64,000 bases of DNA from Datisca glomerata (Eukaryota > Streptophyta > Magnoliopsida > Cucurbitales > Datiscaceae): NCBI GenBank assembly GCA_003255025.1, contig QANY01009342.1:469674-533673 (forward strand), given 5' to 3'. Positions 56,301-64,000 of the stretch are shown piece after piece. The notes under the pieces are model-generated. The model was not told the origin of the DNA and made no database searches. It saw only the letters and a program-made list of their open reading frames with translations. The first letter of the stretch is position 1. Every line of letters begins with the position of its first letter. A program made the position numbers and the translations under genes.

Positions 56301-59300
56301 TCAAGGAAGAGAAACTCTCCTTTTCAAGGTAAGAGGTCAACTTAGAGCAAAGCAAGCTGACAAGCAAGCTTGCGAAGCAACCGAGGCAAGAGCGTGAAGC
56401 AGCTTTTCCCGAACCAAAATGGATCCAGCTTCTCTTGAAACAAAATATCCTTCTTCCTCAGCATCAGCTGATGCTCAGTATAATCGGCATCCAAACCATA
56501 GTATGACTCTGAAGAAGGACAACTCACTTTTCAATAATTCACCCGACAAGTCGAATCCATATCATCAGAATAGAGGGCATAGGACTCTTTGGCCTACTAT
56601 AAACTAGAATGGCTCATAACATAAACTCAAAGACGCCAGAAAAGCACACTTAGCGCAGTTCATCAGGTTCTTCAAAGGCTCCTTCCTGTGTCGCCCTGCT
56701 TCAACATATCAGTTGTCATTAGGAACTTCTTTCTCTTAACGAGAAGTAAATGGCTTTTGTGTTTGTGGTCCTGTGTTAAAAGCTTGCTAAACGCACGTTA
56801 AAAGCTATTTTTTCACCTCTATTGAGTAAGTTTGTCACTTCTTTCAGAATGCACTGAAAAGCTCAACGCGCTCAAATCTGAGTCGGGGGTCATTTTTCTT
56901 TATAAGCGGATATGGGGATATGGATTTCACCTTATGGGGAATAGGTTGCTGAAACAGCAATAGGCAACCAAGCAAGACTTATGAAGTGCGTTCAGGCGCA
57001 CTTTACAGTAAAAAAATGGGAACCCTAGTTCGAAATATGAAAAAAGTTTGCAAGAGGAGAGTCGGCGAAGGGATCAACAGTCTTCCTTCAGTAAAGGCCT
57101 ATCCAGGTGTCTTCTCCCACCTTTACATATGCGATTGTTCGCTCGACCCGGCTGCCCAGTAACGAAATATAGAGCTATCAAAAAAGCTAGAAATAGAACT
57201 CAACTTAGTTGCTCAGTCTCTAGGAATTCCCAAGCGTTAGCGAAGAAAGAAGCCTACTTGAAGAAGGCTGCCAAGAGGAGCAAGCCTACATCGAGCAAGT
57301 TGACTCACTTTATGTTATGTAAAGAGTTCGCTTCGCTATTACGGCCCTGTTCTCCCACGAGCGAAGGCCCTTCAAATTGGTCTCAAAGATTATCAAGGAA
57401 ACCCAACCCCTTCCTCTCTTACCCCTCTTTCTATCCAAAGAAACTTTCCCAACTGTAGTAGTTGTTCTCTTCCCTTCCATCGATTGAGCTTTCTCTCGCT
57501 TAATTCAATAGGGCCTTAGTAGATCAGTTTTTATTCGACAACTCGATCGCTTCTTCCTTTGCTGGAATTTCCATCTTTGTTGCTCTAGGCTTCTGAGTAC
57601 CTTTCAATAGCTAGTCGTCAAGCCTTAATGTTGTAAGGCACGTGACTACATTCCATCATTCTATCTCTGGTTCCTTCACTGCTTCCCGAAACTGACCTGC
57701 TTACACTGCGCTGCTTCTTCCAACAATACTGGAAGTGGGGCTGCCCTATATGGTCAAGCCAAGCAAAAATGGAGTTCCCTCTTCGTATCCTCTAGTCTCA
57801 AGAGTTTCTTTCATCGTCGATAGTCTGGAGATAGTGCATTAGCCTCCGCTAACCCTGATGTTACATAAGATAAGATGTAATAGTTAATCAAGGAGTTATA
57901 CTTACAGTCCTTAAAGAAAGATACATTGCGGTCACTTCCTCGTATGCTCTCCCCCTACGCTTTGAAGGACTATGGGGGAAGAGCGTTGAGTCCATTCCCT
58001 CACTCCCACTAGAATAGAAAATGAATGAAGAGTAAACGCTCAGGCCCAATCCTCCCATTGGTCACTTCACTCTCTTGAAGGATCATTAACAAGGATTTAG
58101 TGAACAGTAAAGCTGAAGCAAGAGAAAAACTTTGACTTTTTTAGGCTTTAGGCTTAGAGGCACTAACTCATTTCATTCAGAAAGTTGCTAAAGGCAGTGA
58201 AAGATGAAAGAATTTAGTTAGCCCCCCTAAGAACCCCGGTGGTGAATCAAAGCTGGAAGGAGGCTGGGATGCTACCCTTGTTTCTGAAACCAACTGGATC
58301 GACGGGTTTCACAACTAGAACTTGCTATAGATCTTGAACTGAAGCATCCGCCTTTGAAACCTCAACATTTGGTTCCGCTATCACGCCTATGGTCCCTAAG
58401 CGGACTTTCATAAGGTGCGACGTGTACTGGGCAATCAATCGGAGGTGCTCTGCTGGGCTGTAATAGCGAATGAGAGTCACAATATCCCCCCGGGGGATGC
58501 CCTTGGAAATATGTGACATCCCATACCATCCATCTGTGCTAAGAAAGGTTATATGTATAAGAGCTAGGTTTCATCAGTCTCAACAGCTAGTGTTTATAGG
58601 AGCTCTGGTTCATCCGTAGTTCCGTATGCCTCAGCCCACGGAGCGGTGGAGTCATAGGAAAGTGCAACTTAACTAGATCCAGTGCTAGTTTTTGTGGCAA
58701 TACCATGGCTAGTTTATGATTCAGATCCATACCCGCTGGATCGAGTTTCCCGAGTCCAAGCACAAATAGCTGGGATAGCTGTTTATAAGCTTAAGAGGAC
58801 TTCGTCAAGGTTTGCTAACTCATCTTGCTTGAAAGAAAGAAGACATTCCTCGACTTGCCCCATTGATTGATTGAGGAACAGGGACAAAGGTTAGTTAGCA
58901 CCTCTCCGTTAGCGTTCCAATCTATTGCCTCACTTACTAGCAAAGACGGCAGTCTTGAAGAAATTCCTAAAAATGCCTATCCTCGATAGTTGAACCAACT
59001 CTCACTTCAACTGAATAGTCAGGCCCAGTTTGAGATTGAATCATTTCTTGTGATTCAAAAGAAAAGAAGGAAGCAGACCAAAGCCCTCGCATAGTGAAAG
59101 TTTCTCAAATATTTTTGGTCTAAAAGTACCCAGTCGATAGGATTCCATTCCCAAGAAGGGTTGCGGGCGGGTAGGAACTGGATCTATTTGAATAGCCGCC
59201 GGACGTGCTGTTATGGAATCCGAAGATCATTTGCTCAAGACCGCCTTCTTTGAATAGCTGGAAGCTTTCTCTGAGCTAGCCAATATTTAGGAAAAGAATT

Positions 59301-60680
59301 GAGCCATGCTTTGCGAAAGAGAAAAAAGGCCAGGCCGATAGCCAAGTCATATGTGATGATTGCACCCATAGCTTGGTGTGGTTTTTATTTTCTTCAATTA
59401 CATGCTCTCCTGGAAGGAACTCCTCTCGTGCCTATCGGTGATAGTCCCTTTGCTTCACTCATCTATTGACGCACTAAAAGAAAGAGTCAAAGACCTACCC
59501 CACCCACCACCTTTCCCTTTACGTACATGAATTAGACCCTTGCTCGGGGTCGGGCAAGATTCCCGGTTGAGGAAAAAAAACCTAAGCCTCGTATGTATTA
59601 CCAATCAGAATTCTTTATTGCCTTAGACCCAAAGACCTTGGCTATTCAAAATAAGAGGAATAACCGACCCCTTCTTAGGGGAAGAGTTCAATTGCTACAA
59701 CTCTGCTCTCTTATAGCTAAAAATGCTTTCTTACTTAGCTTAGTCCTCCTACCCCCCAACCCCGAGGAGTCAATTCCTTTTGGAACTCTATTTCTACCTT
59801 TATCTTTCTAGGCAGACCTACCTCTGCTTATACATTTTTCTTTCTTCTTCCACACCCTTTTCAAATCATCAATTCCATCAGTTCCTGGTTTGTTGGTACC
59901 AATTCAAGCTTCGGTCACATCGGTCGCAGAAGAAATTCCCTTTCTTTATGATCCAAAATCCATATACCTTTTTAAACAGGAATGCTTGTAGAATGAAGCT
60001 TTGCGAGATTTTGAATATGACCCCCAAAAAGTCTAGTCTTAAGAACGGTGATGATAGTTCAGTTATCAAAGAAAATGTCCTGATGCACTTTTATTCGCGC
60101 TTTATGTTGCTAACCCGTGGCGGACAGAGCTAACAAGTGACGGGAAAGGTACCTCCACATTTCTCACCTCGGGAGAGGAGGACGTTGATCGAGCTTTTCC
60201 ATACCTAGTCCCAGTTTTGGTTAAAGACCCAGAGTGGGCTACGGATCTATACCAAGCTCATTGCGCATAATTCATTGAGGTTGATCCTGAAGTGACGGTC
60301 TATCCCGTAGCAGTAGTCTCTATTTATTCACCCCAATAATGAACTCTCCTTTGTTTCAAGGGATGGATTTCATTAACACGGATAGAAATGGTCTCCACAA
60401 GCATATCACTTTCTCTTCAAGAATCGGTAGCGGTTTTAAGGAAGACTACCAAGCTCCACGATAGATAAGAGCCTATCATCTCTATGCGCATTCTGACCTT
60501 AGCTTTTCATCTTTGATTAGTATTAGCAAAAGCTCGCTCGACTTAAGAATAGTTGTCTTACTCGACTTGCTTACTAGCTACCTTTCTGACTAATCTCATA
60601 ATTTGACTTGTGAATTTAGAGTTCTAAAACTGAGTACACTAGGATTTCCTCTTGTTTCCTTTTTATGAACACAGAATGAT
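53395..60680. other. Unassigned mitochondrial-type spacer
   Basis: Seven kilobases with no recognised gene. Larger open frames (54251-54538, 54732-55207 minus; 56089-56397, 57048-57458, 59780-60133 plus) have no domain that I can name, and several overlap on opposite strands. The region changes gradually into transposon-bearing sequence after 60 kb. The mitochondrial boundary on this side is not sharp. Confidence 0.35.
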
Positions 60681-60689
60681 CAGCATTCC

Positions 60690-61210
60690 TTCTCTGGAAA
60701 CCCATCTATCTTTATCATAACCAAACTTCATATCTCGAGGAGATTGCTTGAGACCATATCTCACCTTTTTTCACCTGAAAACTTTCCCTTCCTCCCCCTG
60801 AGCTTGAAAACCTAGTGAAGGACTCATATAAACCTATTCGTGGAGGTCTCCATGAAGAAAGGCCTTTTTGACATCAGTGACCAAGATCTGTTAGCTGCAA
60901 CTAACAGAATGACTCGTATGGAATTGAGTTCAATTTGGCCAAAGGAGCAAACGTCTCGAGATAATCGATGCTATAGGTTTATGTGAAACCTTTCGCCACA
61001 ATACGAGCCCTCTCGATAGAGCCATCAGCTTTGTGTTTTAGAGTATATACCCACCTGCTGCAACCGTACATTTGCCTCTTAGTAATATGATCACTTCCCA
61101 AGTGTCATTCTTCAGCCTCCATTTCTTCTATCATAGCTTTCTTGCACTGAGGATGATTGAGGACTTCTTTAAAATTGGAGGGTATCTGCTCACTAAAATG
61201 AATGCTTTAA
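60690..61210 (-). mobile_element. Ty1/copia reverse transcriptase fragment
   Basis: On the minus strand the sequence reads 'CRWVYTLKHKADGSIERA', then a 'RIVAKGFT' block and 'LETFAPLAKLNSIRVI', the N-terminal RT blocks of copia. Upstream in the element (61060-61200) is the pre-RT 'SNFKEVLNHPQCKKAMIEE' type segment in a shifted frame. It is broken by several stops and frameshifts, and YVDD is not present. A different lineage from the 9-11 kb copia, judging by sequence. Confidence 0.8.
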
Positions 61211-62070
61211 AGGAAGGAAGCTTGATAGGACACAAAGTGATTAATAGGGTGAGAAGTACAATCTATCTTTTCTTTCCTCAAGGCAATACATATCAGAAAC
61301 AAGAGAAGGAGGAAAAGAGTCAGTATTGAAAGACAGATCGATCAGATATCTCTTTTAACGAATTGCCTGATTACGATAGCTTATCGAGACTTGTTACTAG
61401 ACTAAGAAAATTCCCTAGAAGAGAGTTTAAAGAGGGCTGAAGTTTAAGGAAAAGAGACCATAGAAAATCCGTCCTGAACTCCTGAACGAAGGGGATAGAT
61501 TGAATACTAAAATCGTCTTTAACTACTGAAAGACTGAAATTAACCTATCGAATAGAACTCTTTATGAGGATGTGACTATAGGAAATAATTCATAAGTAAA
61601 ACATTCACACGTTGGTAGGGTTTATAGAAAGACCTGGGAGGAGCATCTGAAACACGTAGAGATTGTTCTAGAAGCTCTGAGTGAGCACCAGCTGAAAGCC
61701 CATACGGAGTTGTGGAATTTCAACCAGATTTGGAGGATGATTGTGAGCCTTCAAATCAGATCTATTCGGCTTTCGCAGGCTTTCTAGCCCATCTTTATAT
61801 GTTCATGTTGATTCAACTCATGCTAATTTTGAATATCGGAAGATTATCCATCGGATAATAATGCTCAAATTTTAACTCTCAACAGCTCTTCCAAATTCCA
61901 GACGAATGCAAGCAGAAAATGATCAAACATCGCAAGAAGCTCTTTTGGCTCCTGACATCACAGAAAAGACAAAGCGGGGAATAGCTTCAATGGCGAAGTG
62001 AAAAATGGGGAATCAAAGGTGAATAAGTAGAGGCCTTCCATCCTCTCCCCCTCGCCCGACTCATTCTTAA
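61211..62070. other. No recognised gene
   Basis: Noncoding or decayed sequence between copia RT and the LINE fragment. No domain recognised. Confidence 0.35.
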
Positions 62071-62071
62071 T

Positions 62072-62230
62072 CACGATAGTGGCCTCTTAGAACTTTAGGG
62101 CTTTGAATGGGCGAGCTTCGGAAAGGGCTATCTCGGACTTCATGAAATCCAAGAAAAAGTGATATGATTTTGCTCCAGGAAACTCAAGTAAAAGAGGACG
62201 TAATACATCTGTAAAAAAAATGAAAAAAAA
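62072..62230 (+). repeat. 160-bp direct repeat, copy 1
   Basis: Matches 63730-63889 with about a dozen differences. The similarity starts at 'cacgata' and ends in the shared 'aaaaaaaatgaaaaaaaa' tract, after which the two copies diverge completely. Confidence 0.85.
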
Positions 62231-62850
62231 ATCCTCGCAGCTGCTATCTTCCTTCGAAAAGTAGATATGGTGGCTCTTGGATTAATTTAAACAAATAAAA
62301 AAAAGCTGTCCCAACTCACATTGGAACCTAGACCATCACTCTAGAATACACTCCCTAGACCACAACTTGGAATGGATGGCTACATAAGTCTACACTCTAG
62401 CATCAGTTTCTCACAAACAAGCAAGACCTATAGAATGACCTTTGATTCATCCATACCCTTTCCAACCTACCTTGGTGCATTAGTGGAAAGTCAAATGAAT
62501 GACTTATGCAATCAAATATGAAAGGGGTTCTTACTTTACTGGCCGAAAATCAGAGAAGATGTATTGAAGGTTTCACGGATCACGTTGCTGATTATGATTT
62601 GGTTGACCTCCCACTCTATGGCACTTCTTTCACTTGGTCTAACATGAGGAAATGGAAATCCAATGCAGACTGGATCTTTTCCTAATCTACTCAGATTGGG
62701 AAGACCATCTGTAGGACACTATTCAAACAGCGAGGACCACATTCGCTTCCGATCATGACCTCATTCTTCTTTTCTATTTCGAAGAACTTCCCTCCACGGT
62801 ACCCTTCTCTTTCGAACTGATGTGGTTGTCCCTATTGAAATCTAGAACTA
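62072..62850 (+). mobile_element. L1-type LINE endonuclease fragment
   Basis: A short disrupted block at 62072-62160 resembles the start of a LINE apurinic endonuclease (SWN-R-LN pattern, better kept in the second copy at 63.73 kb). From 62560 the frame reads 'FTDHVADYDLVDLPLYGTSF' and 'TWSNMR', the mid-endonuclease segment, followed by a 'DWIFS' remnant and a frameshifted continuation near 62.83 kb. The central part and the RT domain are missing. Confidence 0.65.
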
Positions 62851-62871
62851 CAAGTTGTGAAGCAAAAGAAT

Positions 62872-63300
62872 GTAACATTCTATTTACTTGATACAATATC
62901 TTTCTCTATTATTAATACATCCTCAAAAAGGGCTAAAGTCATACCCTTAAGAGAAATTATCTTTCTATTATGATTTTTTATAAAATTATACTAAAGAATC
63001 AAACAATCACTTCTACATCTTACCCTTCAAACTGGAGAATGGATATCGACCATTCCCTCTTTGCGAGTGAAGAAAAAGGAGGGCCTTTACCAATCCTTTC
63101 GTGAAGAGATCGGCAATTGATCTTCACTTTTAATGTTGGGTGTTCTGATGATTTCGACAATCACCTTTTCCCCGAGAAAATGCCCTAAGTAAGGAAGGCG
63201 ACTTCTACATGCTTTGTTCTCTCATAGAAGACCTACTGGGCTCAATCCCTTGCTTCTTGCTCCAACTTAGGAGTATGGGCTTTAGAGCCTTTTTCGAAGG
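62872..63300 (-). mobile_element. Copia RNase H end with adjoining LTR-like sequence
   Basis: On the minus strand, fragments 'ENKACRS', 'EKVIVEIIRTPNIKSEDQL' and 'GMVDIHSPV' match the C-terminal RNase H end of copia polyproteins. It ends in a stop near 63030. A stretch starting TGTTTGATTC (63005) and ending ATGTTACA (62872) follows, with TG...CA termini, and may be a short or internally deleted LTR. The RNase H/LTR lies upstream in minus orientation of the RT fragment at 60.7-61.2 kb, so the two are not one collinear element. Confidence 0.65.
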
Positions 63301-63309
63301 CTACTATGC

Positions 63310-63725
63310 TAGTTATAGCGCGCTAGGGCTTTACTAAGAACATAGAAAGTCAAGGCTCTTCTCCTTTTTTACAAATCTACAACTCTCTTTATTGAGCGAG
63401 ACTCTACCCAGATCTAAAGAATTCGCCAAAGAGCCTTCTTCTAACTAGGAGAGTTAGCAAGCTACCGGAAGTGAAGCTTCTGGCTCCCCCTTCCAATTCC
63501 TCCATTTCATTCTACTTAGGTGGAGCAATCCGAACTCTCGATAGAATATAAAAGAGGTTTTTATTCCTGTGTAGACACCTCAACGAACTCATGTTGACAC
63601 TCCTCCACCCAAGGACAATCTAGAAAATACAAATGCAGATGTTGACCCGTTTTTATTTTCTTTGCTGATTCCTCTCAATTTTCCATGTTGCACTAAGTTA
63701 CTTATGGATGTATGCATGCAGTTCG
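63310..63725. other. No recognised gene
   Basis: Between the copia end and the second LINE fragment. Mixed short frames. The last part leads in-frame into the LINE copy. Confidence 0.3.
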
Positions 63726-63729
63726 GGAA

Positions 63730-64000
63730 CACGATAATGGCCTCTTGGAACTTTAGGGCTTTGAATGGGAGAGCTTCGCAAAGGGCTGTCTCAGACTTCA
63801 TGAAATCCAAGAAAAAGTGAAATGATTTTTCTCTAGGAAACTCAAGTAAAAGAGGATGTAATACATCTGTAAAAAAAATGAAAAAAAAGATGCCCGCCTA
63901 TAACGTAAGTTAAGTGGCCCTATGTTAGTTGGGGGCCTTTTCCATCACGGTCTTTATCATCAACCCTGTGCTTGGCAATATGACTCTATATCAGTGTCTC
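63730..64000 (+). mobile_element. LINE endonuclease N-terminal fragment, copy 2
   Basis: Plus-strand codons read 'MASWNFRALNGRASQRAVSD', resembling the start of plant L1-type LINE endonucleases, followed by 'FMKSKKK' and a stop. A frameshifted continuation 'TQVKED'-like is not clean. Runs off the window end. The first 160 bp are a direct repeat of 62072-62230. Confidence 0.65.

Noticed and set aside
60690..63300. Single copia element running from RT to RNase H and LTR
   Set aside because: On the minus strand the RNase H/LTR comes before the RT, so the order is wrong for one collinear element.

Overview
The window looks like a stretch of angiosperm nuclear DNA holding a large, old block of mitochondrial DNA (a NUMT). 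From about 14 to 59 kb the sequence carries a recognisable flowering-plant mitochondrial gene set: nad7 with all five exons and four group II introns; the rpl5-rps14-cob cluster; nad2 exons 1-2 and, separately, the trnC-trnN-trnY cluster that normally precedes nad2 exons 3-5; rps7; trnS-UGA; an atp9-derived chimeric frame; and an inserted plastid trnI-trnA-rrn23 segment. Every protein gene is broken by in-frame stops, frameshifts or both, and several tRNAs and intron domain V elements carry pair-breaking changes, many of them C-to-T or G-to-A. The two flanks (1-13 kb and 60-64 kb) have a different character. They are AT-richer on the left and hold broken Ty1/copia, Ty3/gypsy-like, LINE and tRNA-SINE-like pieces plus short tandem repeats. 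That is typical of a plant nuclear genome. The alternative, a mitochondrial genome holding decayed foreign mitochondrial DNA, cannot be excluded from sequence alone.

Layout. 1-9 kb: gypsy-type LTR remnant, a duplicated SINE-like unit, and several tandem repeats. 9.3-11.3 kb: a minus-strand copia element with gag, protease and RT pieces but no integrase; a 37-bp inverted repeat sits where integrase should be. 12.0-12.7 kb: a truncated mttB fragment and a copia primer-binding site. 13-17 kb: no recognised gene. 17.2-19.1 kb: trnS-UGA, a mitovirus-type RdRp relic and an unrecognised acidic reading frame. 19.2-25.5 kb: nad7 pseudogene. 28.3-31.2 kb: trnC, trnN, trnY and a domain V, probably the 3' half of the trans-spliced nad2 intron 2. 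34.1 kb: trnW-like relic lacking its anticodon. 37.2-40.5 kb (minus): atp9 chimera, rpl5, rps14, cob. 41.7-43.5 kb: nad2 exons 1-2. 44.9-47.2 kb (minus): plastid-derived rrn23/trnA/trnI. 50.7-51.4 kb: gypsy gag. 51.9-53.4 kb (minus): rps7 and a broken unknown frame. 60.7-64 kb: copia and LINE pieces.

Nothing here is likely to encode a working mitochondrial protein. In the source mitochondrion, nad2, nad7 and cob encode subunits of respiratory complexes I and III, and rpl5, rps14 and rps7 encode ribosomal proteins. The most unusual items are the intact atp9-containing chimeric frame overlapping rpl5, the mitovirus RdRp relic, two unrecognised but coherent decayed frames, and small rearrangement scars (inverted duplication in the copia element, microhomology deletion in rrn23).
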